A DNA stretch of 64,000 nucleotides from Bacillota bacterium (GTDB lineage Bacteria; Bacillota; Clostridia; Acetivibrionales; DTU013), in NCBI GenBank assembly GCA_023412665.1, contig JAEZCA010000021.1:61556-125555 (forward strand), given 5' to 3'. Of this stretch, positions 24,120 to 32,515 are shown piece after piece; positions within the stretch are counted from its first letter, which is position 1, and each line of letters begins with the position of its first letter. The position numbers were made by a program, and so were the translations under genes. Below the pieces are notes generated by a model that saw only the letters and a list, made by a program, of their open reading frames with translations, ran no database searches and was not told the DNA's origin.

Positions 24120-26534
24120 CTAATAAAGCTTGATACGCTTCAGGCTGAGTGAATTTGTAACAACCGATACAGAGCTGAAGGCCATCGCTCCGCCCGCAAT
24201 CATTGGATTGAGCAGACCCAGTGCCGCAAACGGTATGCCAATGATGTTATAAATGAAAGCCCAGAACAGATTCTGCTTTATTTTGCGCATAGTCTTTCTG
24301 GAAAGCCGGATTGCAGCAGGAATTGTTTTAAGATCGCCTCTCATCAGTGTAATGTCAGCTGCCTCGATAGCCACATCGGTGCCCGTTCCCACGGCCATTC
24401 CAATATCTGCTGTGGCAAGCGCAGGCGCGTCATTTATACCATCTCCAACCATTGCGACCTTCTTGCCCTGCTTTTTAAGCTTCTCAACCTCGTCTGCCTT
24501 GTTTTCAGGCAGCACCTCTGCCAGCACATTCTCAATGCCGACCTGCTTGGCAATGGCAGCAGCAGTTCTTCTGTTGTCTCCGGTTATCATATAAACGTCG
24601 ATGCCCATATTCATTAATTCTGTGATTGCTTCTTTAGAGCTCTCCTTCAGTGTGTCCGCAACTGCAAGGATCCCTTCGAGTTTACCGCCGATTGCCATCA
24701 GCATGGCCGTCTTGCCCTCATCCTCAAGCTTTACAACAACATCCTCCGCTAAGTCTGCACTGATGCCAATATCATGCATCAGCTTTCTGGTGCCTATAAA
24801 AATCTCCTTACCGTCAACAACTGCTCTGACGCCCTTTCCCGGAACAGCTTCGAACTGCTCAGGGTCAGGTACCGATTCGTATTCCTTTTTGCCCCTATCA
24901 TATATTGCGACTCCCAGAGGGTGCTCGGAGTTTTTCTCCGCTATAGCAGCAAGACGCAGCGTTTCACTGCTCTTGATGCTGCCGAGCGCTATCACATCAG
25001 TCACCTCGGGCTGACCCTTGGTAATCGTACCCGTTTTGTCAAGCACTACCGCATTCAACTGGTATGTCATTTCCAGATGCTCTCCGCCCTTTATCAGTAT
25101 ACCGTTTTCGGCTCCCTTACCGGTTCCGACCATGATTGCAGTGGGAGTTGCCAGGCCGAGGGCGCACGGGCATGCAATAACCAGCACAGATACCGCACTA
25201 ATAATCGCAGCGGTAAAATCACCGGTAGTTAAATACCATATAACGAATGTAATAATTGCTATGCCTATTACAGCCGGTACAAAAATACCTGAAACCCGGT
25301 CCGCTATTTTTTGTATTGGCGCTTTGGAGCCCTGAGCGTCCTCCACCATTTTAATGATTTGTGAAAGAGCAGTATCCTTGCCTATCTTGGTTGCTTCGAA
25401 CCTAAAGGTGCCAAACCTGTTGATGGTTGCTCCTATTACAACATCTCCGGCTTTTTTCTCAACAGGCAGGCTTTCTCCGGTCAGCATGGACTCATCTACC
25501 GATGAATTGCCCTCTAGTATCCTTCCGTCAACAGGGACCTTTTCGCCGGGCCGTACCACAATTACATCGCCAACCTCGACTTCTTCTATAGGAATATCGA
25601 CCTCGCTGCCATTTCTTATAGCTCTTGCTGTTTTAGCCTGTAGGCCCATGAGCTTTTTTATGGCATCAGAGGTTTTTCCCTTTGCCACTGCCTCAAGGTA
25701 TTTACCAAGTAGTATAAGTGTAATGATGACAGCGCTCGCCTCAAAGTACAAATCCATCATCATACCCTCTCCCCCATGGGCAAAAAAGGCATTGTATATA
25801 CTGAAAAAGTATGCAGCGGACGTTCCCATGGCAATCAATACATCCATGTTGGCGCTTTTTGACTTCAGCGCATAGTATGCGTGCTTATAGAACCTGAAGC
25901 CTATAATGAACTGTACGGGCGTTGCTAATATCAACTGGAAATATGGATTGTGAAAAATCGGTATATCTGCATTTAAAAGCATCAGTACCATTGCAAATAA
26001 AAGGGGAGCTGTGAGCACTGCCGATACTAAAAGCTCCAGCCTCAGATGCTTTATTTCCTTCTCCCTTTGCTCCTTTTCCCTGTCGGCGCTTATCTCCTCA
26101 GCCCTCTCAGCTTTATAACCCAAATCCTCTATAGTTTTTATCAGCTCAGAGACCTTTACCTTTGAACTGTCATATTCAACAGCTGCTTTTTCAGACGCAA
26201 GATTAACCGCTGCCTTTTCCACACCCTCCATATTGCTCAGCTTTTTCTCGATCCGTGCAGCACAAGCAGCGCAGGTCATACCTCCCACCTTCAACGAAAC
26301 ACTTCCTCCGGCCCGGGACTGTTCTTTGATCACATCATATCCGAGATTTTTTATTACATCATCAAGAGCTTCTGTATTGACAACATTTTCATCATATTCT
26401 ACAGTCGCTTTCTCAACAGCAAAGTTAACTGCGGCATTCTTTACGCCCTCCACCCTGCTTAAGCCTTTTTCTATTCTTGCTGCACAGGCCGCACAGGTCA
26501 TTCCCGATATCTTGATTGTTTCCTTCTTACTCAT
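24120..26534 (-). CDS. copA: copper-translocating P1B-type ATPase
   Basis: An 804-residue Cu(I)-exporting membrane ATPase. Two N-terminal metal-binding domains each carry GMTCAACAARIEK (about residues 12 and 86). Eight membrane helices follow, with the CPC ion-binding motif in VIACPCALGLATP, the actuator motif TGES in MLTGESLPVEK, the phosphorylation site DKTGTITKG, SEHPLG with the nucleotide-binding His-Pro, and MVGDGINDAPAL. All catalytic residues are present and the length is normal. A GAGGTGGAG site precedes the ATG. Together with copZ it would give copper resistance; the two are now separated by cassette array B. Confidence 0.95.
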   Translation of the reverse strand: MSKKETIKISGMTCAACAARIEKGLSRVEGVKNAAVNFAVEKATVEYDENVVNTEALDDVIKNLGYDVIKEQSRAGGSVSLKVGGMTCAACAARIEKKLSNMEGVEKAAVNLASEKAAVEYDSSKVKVSELIKTIEDLGYKAERAEEISADREKEQREKEIKHLRLELLVSAVLTAPLLFAMVLMLLNADIPIFHNPYFQLILATPVQFIIGFRFYKHAYYALKSKSANMDVLIAMGTSAAYFFSIYNAFFAHGGEGMMMDLYFEASAVIITLILLGKYLEAVAKGKTSDAIKKLMGLQAKTARAIRNGSEVDIPIEEVEVGDVIVVRPGEKVPVDGRILEGNSSVDESMLTGESLPVEKKAGDVVIGATINRFGTFRFEATKIGKDTALSQIIKMVEDAQGSKAPIQKIADRVSGIFVPAVIGIAIITFVIWYLTTGDFTAAIISAVSVLVIACPCALGLATPTAIMVGTGKGAENGILIKGGEHLEMTYQLNAVVLDKTGTITKGQPEVTDVIALGSIKSSETLRLAAIAEKNSEHPLGVAIYDRGKKEYESVPDPEQFEAVPGKGVRAVVDGKEIFIGTRKLMHDIGISADLAEDVVVKLEDEGKTAMLMAIGGKLEGILAVADTLKESSKEAITELMNMGIDVYMITGDNRRTAAAIAKQVGIENVLAEVLPENKADEVEKLKKQGKKVAMVGDGINDAPALATADIGMAVGTGTDVAIEAADITLMRGDLKTIPAAIRLSRKTMRKIKQNLFWAFIYNIIGIPFAALGLLNPMIAGGAMAFSSVSVVTNSLSLKRIKLY

Positions 26535-26709
26535 GCATGCTCCACCTCTCTTACCGGTTACCTGTTATCTAAATCAAATCCGTTATATCATATAATGCAT
26601 CCCTTAGTAATTTTCTCTTTTTCATTAACATACCCTTTCAAAACTCCGGTAAAACATCTGCTTGAATAAATGAAAAATTCTTGTTCATATTTTCTTACAG
26701 AAAACTAAT

Positions 26710-26740
26710 AGCCCGCATTTGCCATAAGCAAATACGGGCT
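26710..26740. terminator. strong hairpin between M23 gene and copA
   Basis: AGCCCG-x-ATTTGC pairs with GCAAAT-x-CGGGCT around CATAA. On the minus strand it is followed by ATTAGTTTTC and lies 28 bases after the M23 hydrolase stop, so it most likely terminates that gene. Confidence 0.7.
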
Positions 26741-26767
26741 ATATACCGCTAATTCCAAGGCTTTCGC

Positions 26768-28114
26768 CTACTCTAAATACTTAAGTGGATTGACCGCCAC
26801 TCCGTTCTTTCGTACCTCAAAATGCAAATGCGGCCCGGTAGTTCTGCCCGTTTCGCCTACAGTGCCTATTACCTCTCCCCGGGCTACCCTTTGTCCTACC
26901 TTGACCTTAATGGTATTATTGTGGCCGTAATAGGTTGTATAGCCATTCTCATGATCTATGATGACAAGCTTTCCATAATTTCCGCTCCAGCCCGCAAACT
27001 TTACCACCCCTCCGTCAGCCGCCTTGTTTGGCGTGCCTATGGGCGCCCCAATGTCTATACCTGAATGCTGTTCGCCCCATCTTTCACCGAATCTTGATGT
27101 GATGCCGCCCCTACTCGGCCAGTAAAACACGCCGAATGCAAGTGTCCGCGGCCTTGGCTTGGTACCCTGTAAAACCACTGCTGCTTTTGGAGCCAGAGTG
27201 ATTACCTCATTTAATATTCTGGTCTCCTCCGGTATACCATTAATGCTGATCAGCTCGGCTTTTACCTGCTTTTTCCCTTCCACTCCCTCAACCTTGACCT
27301 CGGTATTACCCTTGTAAAGCTCGTCAGAATCTTCATATGCTACATCATAGGGCACAGTATCCTCATATTCCTTTACTGTGCTCTGCTTTATATTTATCAT
27401 ATATCTCGGGACAGCAAGGCTCAGCTCCTGGCCTATGGATATCCTGTCAATATTCAGATCCGGATTGGCCTTTATAATATCTTTCTGACTAACCCCCAGC
27501 TTTTCAGCAATTTCACTGATAGTATCACCTTTTTGTACAACATATTTGCGGATTGCCTCATTCTCTTTGGTAATGCTGCTGTACACTGCTTCCGGCTCCT
27601 GCAGCTTATTCAGATCCTCGCACAAAACGACCCGTTCTATTATATTTACATTTTCAGAAAAAGCAGTAATAACATCGTCGCCAGCGCCCTCCACATAAGG
27701 AGCCTTTACTCTTTCGAGTATCGCTTCGGCAGACTTTTTTTCCTTTAATAAAGCAATATCCTTACCATCCACATTGATAGCATATACCTTCGCCTTGAGC
27801 ACTACGTCCTTTTCCAGCTCCGACTGGGATGCCTGGGAAGATGTATCTATGACCATTTTATTATCCGGAAGGTACACTTCCTTATAATCAATTATATTCG
27901 AAACCATCATCTCAGTACCATATCGGTTCTCTGCGCTTTTTTTGATATCCTCCACCATGCTGCTGAAGGCCTCCTGGCTTTGTACGATCCCCACAGACCT
28001 TCCGTCCAGGATGACCTCAAAGGCTTTTGTTGAGCGAACCAGCATAACAACGACAATTATAGTAGTTAGAACAACCATTGGTATCAGTAATAATCTTTTA
28101 TCGAATTTTTTCAT
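26768..28114 (-). CDS. LysM-G5-M23 cell-wall endopeptidase
   Basis: Membrane-anchored or secreted peptidoglycan endopeptidase of about 448 residues. An N-terminal hydrophobic helix (LLLIPMVVLTTIIVVVMLV) is followed by a LysM domain (VVQKGDTISEIAEKLGVSQ near residue 220), a G5 domain near 280-350, and a C-terminal M23 domain with Zn ligands in HSGIDIGAP and HLHFEVRKNG. GGAG six bases upstream fixes the start at MKKFDKRL; an earlier in-frame start has no support. The domain order is common in clostridial wall and sporulation hydrolases. It lies alone between two terminators. Confidence 0.9.
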   Translation of the reverse strand: MKKFDKRLLLIPMVVLTTIIVVVMLVRSTKAFEVILDGRSVGIVQSQEAFSSMVEDIKKSAENRYGTEMMVSNIIDYKEVYLPDNKMVIDTSSQASQSELEKDVVLKAKVYAINVDGKDIALLKEKKSAEAILERVKAPYVEGAGDDVITAFSENVNIIERVVLCEDLNKLQEPEAVYSSITKENEAIRKYVVQKGDTISEIAEKLGVSQKDIIKANPDLNIDRISIGQELSLAVPRYMINIKQSTVKEYEDTVPYDVAYEDSDELYKGNTEVKVEGVEGKKQVKAELISINGIPEETRILNEVITLAPKAAVVLQGTKPRPRTLAFGVFYWPSRGGITSRFGERWGEQHSGIDIGAPIGTPNKAADGGVVKFAGWSGNYGKLVIIDHENGYTTYYGHNNTIKVKVGQRVARGEVIGTVGETGRTTGPHLHFEVRKNGVAVNPLKYLE

Positions 28115-28371
28115 TATTGCTCCATTATGTATAATAATAAATTCATGTAACCTGTAAAAAACACAAACCAATAAAATTTATATCATAGTTACACAGATTA
28201 ATTATGAACAAAATGTTAAAATTTTAATCCTGCAATCGATAATCTGTGACATATTTCTGCTGTACACTACTAAATTCAGCTTGATTGCTAGCTATTGTTA
28301 AAATCGATTTTAAGTATATGGATAATGTATGAGTAATATTCCAATCGTTTTTTACGTTCCACATTGCAGAG

Positions 28372-29682
28372 TTACCTTTCCTCTTTGCGGAGCAGCAGCC
28401 AGCGGAGCACCCACAACCCGGTAGATATTATCCTTGAGGCAAATATGATCAAAAACGAGAGCCGAAACCCATTCAAATCTCCACCCAATGCCGTATATAG
28501 TTTTACACCCAGCATAGGCATGAATGCGTTGGAAAGGGAAATGAAGACTGTATATATCGAAATGCTTAGTGTCTTGTTTTTTTCAGGAATAACCTGAAGC
28601 AGGCACTGTAAAATATTAAGTGGTATCGTAGCAAATGTCAGATTGAATATAGTATTGAGGATCAAAAATACCGTAGGACCTATGGATATCGGAACGCTTG
28701 TTGCGATTATCATAGCGATCGGGCACCCGATAAGGCAAAGGCCGCCGGGAATTATTCCAAACCTGACTCCCATTTTTTCATTGACCCTGCTCCAAAATCC
28801 TACAGAAAGAAACTGGACCAGAGTGCCTCCGATTCCCACATAGCTGAGCCAGGCCTCATTCATTCCAAGATAGCGCACCTGGCCTATAAAGTACAGGGTC
28901 CAGTCAATATGCCAGGTAAGGTAGAAAAATAATGCAACTCCAAAAAAGCCAAAGAACTTTTTATTTGTAAATAGTTCTGCAATTGCTTTGGCCAGATCCT
29001 TTAGTCCTATTACAGTCTTTGCCCCGGTGTTGACGCTTTTTATCCTGCTAAGGACAAATATCTGAAGCATCAGCAATATACAGGCCACCCAGAAGAACAC
29101 CTGATGTATCCTTATTTTCGCCTGCAGGTCTATAGCAGAAGCCAACAGCGTTCCGGTGACTACAGATACCACAATACCTGCCAAAAATGTTCCCGCTGTT
29201 CTTGCAGAAAAAACACGGTTCCTATGCTCTATTGCTATCACATCTGAAAAATAGGCCTGCCAGGATGTATTGTAAACTGTAAACGGACACACTGACACAC
29301 TTAGAAGTATAATAAAGGCTAATAACCTGTATGTCCCAAAAGCCGGTACAAAACCGATAAAAAAATATGAGACGGCAAGCATCGAAAGAGATAATATGAC
29401 CATCCGCCTCTTATTGAAAAGACGGTCAGTCATAATGGCTCCCGGTATCAGGAATATCAGGCCTGCTATCTGGGAAAATGTGGTCAGCAGGCTGATCTGC
29501 ATATCACTTGCTCCAAGACGCATAGCAAAAAGGTTATTATTATTGTTGATCATATTGTTTACCAGCGTGAACAATATTCCTTCGAAGGTAAACAAAAGCA
29601 TTGTATTGCCTGCCGGTCCGGCGGCAATATCAGCATATCTGCGGCGGGCGTTCTGGAGCGGATTCCTCAATACAGGTATCAT
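28372..29682 (-). CDS. major facilitator superfamily transporter
   Basis: A 436-residue membrane protein with about twelve hydrophobic segments. The first cytoplasmic loop reads PGAIMTDRLFNKRRMVIL, the MFS loop 2-3 signature in a relaxed form, and the N-terminal helix includes FTLVNNMINNNNNLFAMRLGASD. The family is diverse and the substrate cannot be read. The start has no strong ribosome site, so an internal start is possible. It is flanked by intergenic regions of over 250 bases on both sides and appears monocistronic. In 28115-28371 I see no gene; in 29683-29962 only short frames without a ribosome site. Confidence 0.85.
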   Translation of the reverse strand: MIPVLRNPLQNARRRYADIAAGPAGNTMLLFTFEGILFTLVNNMINNNNNLFAMRLGASDMQISLLTTFSQIAGLIFLIPGAIMTDRLFNKRRMVILSLSMLAVSYFFIGFVPAFGTYRLLAFIILLSVSVCPFTVYNTSWQAYFSDVIAIEHRNRVFSARTAGTFLAGIVVSVVTGTLLASAIDLQAKIRIHQVFFWVACILLMLQIFVLSRIKSVNTGAKTVIGLKDLAKAIAELFTNKKFFGFFGVALFFYLTWHIDWTLYFIGQVRYLGMNEAWLSYVGIGGTLVQFLSVGFWSRVNEKMGVRFGIIPGGLCLIGCPIAMIIATSVPISIGPTVFLILNTIFNLTFATIPLNILQCLLQVIPEKNKTLSISIYTVFISLSNAFMPMLGVKLYTALGGDLNGFRLSFLIIFASRIISTGLWVLRWLLLRKEER

Positions 29683-29962
29683 ATAAGTGGTACAATCCCT
29701 TCACAAATTGAACGTCAGCTCAATTATACAACGCCTGCCTCCCTGTCGGCAATCTCATACTCCATTGAATGCTTTGATATATATCTCCTTTAGTTCAGAA
29801 ACCAAAGGCATTCATGGATTTGCAGTAGTACACTGGTCCTCGAAGGCCTTATCCGAGAGCTCATCTAAAGCTTGCATAAACTGCTGCTCTGCTATTCCGC
29901 AAGAGCGAACAGCTTACTTACCATGACCACACAGATTTGTCAGATGACAATAGTCATGATTC

Positions 29963-30970
29963 TTATTTCCCCGCGTAAAACATCAGATAGTTTTCTGAAT
30001 TGTTGATCCAATATTCCCCATCATGTCCGCCGGCATTAAGGTGATACTCCGACTTCACTCCATTTGCCTGCAATATTTGCTGCAAATCTTCACAGCCCTC
30101 GTAGAATTTATAGCTATCCTCACTTCCACAGTCCAGGTATACTTCCAAAGAGGTCAGATCCTTTTCCTGAGCGATGTAAACAGGGTCTGTTTGCTTTCTG
30201 GTATTCTCATCAGGATATAGCCAATAGTCCAGACTACTCGGAAACTCATTAATGAATAGTGCAGGGCTATGGCCCCCTACCTTACAGAACATATCTGTGT
30301 GGACAAATGCCAGGTGAAGCGCCGCATACCCACCCATGGAGAGGCCGCCTATGTAGCGTCCTTCCTTTGATGGGATCGTACTATAATTTGAATCCACATA
30401 AGCTATAACATCCTTTATCAAATAGTCCTCATACATTCCCTCGTTCAGGCTGTTTGATGGCGTGGACCCAATCTGTCTTGTAGTTTTTGATGAATTGATG
30501 CCATAGCTGTTATCTATATCAGGAGAAACGATAATCAAAGGCTGTATTTTCCCGTCCGCTATCAGCTCATCAGCTTTTTTTTCAAGCTTAAGACCAGGCA
30601 TCCAGACATTCTGATCCCCGGTGTAGCCATGTATCATGTATAAAACCGGATATTGCGTCTCATTGCTGTAATTGGCAGGAAGGTAAATATTCAGATTCAT
30701 TTCCTGACCCAGAGCTTCACTGAAAAATGATAAATTCAACAGCTGGGATGATTCCGATTTAGTCCCGATGCCTTCAGCAGTATCCTCAGTCAAAGGAGCT
30801 GTCCCCTCAGTATTCTCCGATGTATTTGATACATTTCCTGTCGTATTCTGCGGTAAATTATTCGTTGTACCCTCTGCTTCACTGATATCGGAAGTGGAGC
30901 CGCACCCGCTCAGGGTAAAAAACATTAACACAGAAAGGGCAATAGCAAATATGCCAATAAGCTTCTTCAT
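29963..30970 (-). CDS. lipoprotein esterase, esterase D/feruloyl esterase type
   Basis: A 335-residue surface lipoprotein with lipobox TLSGCG, a Thr/Glu-rich linker to about residue 65, then an alpha/beta-hydrolase of the PF00756 type. The nucleophile elbow is GGLSMGGYAAL, the acid is probably in DCGSEDSY and the catalytic His in NAGGHDGEYW. YPVLYMIHGYTGDQNVW is the oxyanion region. Members release ferulic or acetyl groups from plant polysaccharide or act on other esters; in this polysaccharide-degrading context a carbohydrate esterase is plausible. AGAGGTG precedes the ATG. No partner gene is adjacent. Confidence 0.85.
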   Translation of the reverse strand: MKKLIGIFAIALSVLMFFTLSGCGSTSDISEAEGTTNNLPQNTTGNVSNTSENTEGTAPLTEDTAEGIGTKSESSQLLNLSFFSEALGQEMNLNIYLPANYSNETQYPVLYMIHGYTGDQNVWMPGLKLEKKADELIADGKIQPLIIVSPDIDNSYGINSSKTTRQIGSTPSNSLNEGMYEDYLIKDVIAYVDSNYSTIPSKEGRYIGGLSMGGYAALHLAFVHTDMFCKVGGHSPALFINEFPSSLDYWLYPDENTRKQTDPVYIAQEKDLTSLEVYLDCGSEDSYKFYEGCEDLQQILQANGVKSEYHLNAGGHDGEYWINNSENYLMFYAGK

Positions 30971-31134
30971 ATTACACCTCTTTCCCAGTATTTGTATGCC
31001 GCACTTTAATTATATATAGATATAATGCCCGAACAAAGAGATTATCTACAATAACCGCAATACATTAATTTATGTAAGATGTCTTAAAATACACATTCCA
31101 ATAATGTCCAAAATATGATAAAATATTTTATATA

Positions 31135-31182
31135 TCGCTATATTCTACCGATAACTATATAGCGAGGCTGCGACCAGCCTCG
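31135..31182 (+). promoter_or_regulatory. two overlapping hairpins in the amidase leader
   Basis: TCGCTATA pairs with TATAGCGA (31135-31165) and CGAGGCTG pairs with CAGCCTCG around CGAC (31163-31182). They share bases 31163-31165, so they compete. They lie 38 bases before the amidase start; a switch is possible but no known riboswitch consensus is visible. Confidence 0.35.
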
Positions 31183-31219
31183 TTGAAACGAAGTGTTATA
31201 ACTATCCCCGGAGGCAAAA

Positions 31220-32446
31220 ATGATGAGAAAACGAACAATCAGGCTTATATCTATAAGTATTATATTGGTACTCACATTTTTAGTAGCTTCATCGGGTACG
31301 CTCGCAGCTTCAAAGCCTACTCTGAGAAAAGGCATGAGCGGCAGTGCAGTAAAAACCCTTCAGCTCAACCTTAAAAAGCTGGGCTTCTTTTCTGCCGCTG
31401 CCACCGGATATTACGGGGACCTAACAGTAACTGCCGTAAAAAAGTTTCAGAAAAAATATAAAATACCCACTACAGGCGTCGTAGCAACACTTACACACAG
31501 TAAACTGGACTCATTGCTAAAACCTAAGCCCAAGCCTGCTCCCCCGCCAAAACCAAAGCCTGCCGGTTTGCAGCAAGGAAACCTCGGAGATGAGGTAGCC
31601 CAGCTTCAGCTTGACCTGAAGACTCTCGGTTATATGAAGGCTGATCCGACAGGAGAATTTGACACATTAACTGAAAATGCACTGATGCAGTTCCAGAAAA
31701 AATTTGGCATTGAGCAGCACGGAGTAGCCGATGTAACAACTCTTGAGCTGATAGACAGGCTGCTGGAGCAAGATACTCTCTCCTCCAGAGGCGGGGGTGA
31801 ACGTGAGAACTCTAATCCTATCTATGTTATACCCTTGTATGAAATAAAAAAAGACTGGGTCAGTGGTGTCTATCAGGCGCCATATATTGATGGTGTGGGA
31901 AAGTACCAGGGAGTTGTTTTCCATTACACAGACAACCCCGGGGGCACCGCTTTGTCAGAGACTGAATATGTAAAAGGAAACTGGCGCAACGCATTCGTAC
32001 ATGAGTTCATAGATGCCGACGAGATTATCCAGGTGGCAGATCCTGATTATAAAGCCTGGGGCGCAGGCCAATATGCCAACGACAAGTACATTCACCTGGA
32101 GCTGTGCCATGAGCGTACACAGACTGACTTTGACATTTCATACAGGAAGATCGTCCGAAGGACTGCCGAGTATTTATTCATGAATCAGCTTGGAGTATCG
32201 CCCGCAAAAGCCGACGGTTCTGGCACTTTGTGGGGACATATGGATGTGACCAGGTATCTTGGAGGCACAGACCACTCAGATCCTGTGGAATACCTTGCAA
32301 AATGGGGTATAACGTGGTCCGACGTAATAGAAGATGTAACGGCGGAATACAATGCTATTGCATTTGCAGGTGCCCCTGAGGCTATTGACCCTGAAGCAGT
32401 CATTCCCGATACATCCGAAGGTGAGCCTGCTGTTTTGGAGCCTTGA
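31220..32446 (+). CDS. secreted amidase with two peptidoglycan-binding domains
   Basis: A 408-residue exported wall enzyme: signal peptide ending near SGTLAAS, first PG_binding_1 domain (about 35-95, GSAVKTLQLNLKKLGFF), a Pro/Lys-rich linker, second PG_binding_1 domain (about 120-180, GDEVAQLQLDLKTLGYM), then an Amidase_2-type domain that cuts the muramoyl-L-alanine bond. Zn ligands are likely His in VVFHYTDNPGG and residues in WGHMDVTRYLGGTDHSDP; HLELC is the central strand. GGAGG precedes the ATG. The acidic C-terminal tail has no known role. It may act in growth, germination or lysis. Confidence 0.88.
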   Translation: MMRKRTIRLISISIILVLTFLVASSGTLAASKPTLRKGMSGSAVKTLQLNLKKLGFFSAAATGYYGDLTVTAVKKFQKKYKIPTTGVVATLTHSKLDSLLKPKPKPAPPPKPKPAGLQQGNLGDEVAQLQLDLKTLGYMKADPTGEFDTLTENALMQFQKKFGIEQHGVADVTTLELIDRLLEQDTLSSRGGGERENSNPIYVIPLYEIKKDWVSGVYQAPYIDGVGKYQGVVFHYTDNPGGTALSETEYVKGNWRNAFVHEFIDADEIIQVADPDYKAWGAGQYANDKYIHLELCHERTQTDFDISYRKIVRRTAEYLFMNQLGVSPAKADGSGTLWGHMDVTRYLGGTDHSDPVEYLAKWGITWSDVIEDVTAEYNAIAFAGAPEAIDPEAVIPDTSEGEPAVLEP

Positions 32447-32515
32447 ACAGCTGTCCTCCTATAGCAAGGCTGGTCGCAAACCTATTATACATAAGTTATT
32501 ATTCCTTCTGTTTTG

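Noticed and set aside
24253..25875. Long frames opposite copA
   Set aside because: They are shadows of a strongly biased coding sequence, without ribosome sites or recognisable domains.
29687..29926. 79-codon rightward frame between the MFS and esterase genes
   Set aside because: It has no ribosome site and odd composition. The opposite strand shows a short coding-like stretch but with stops, at best a remnant too weak to list.
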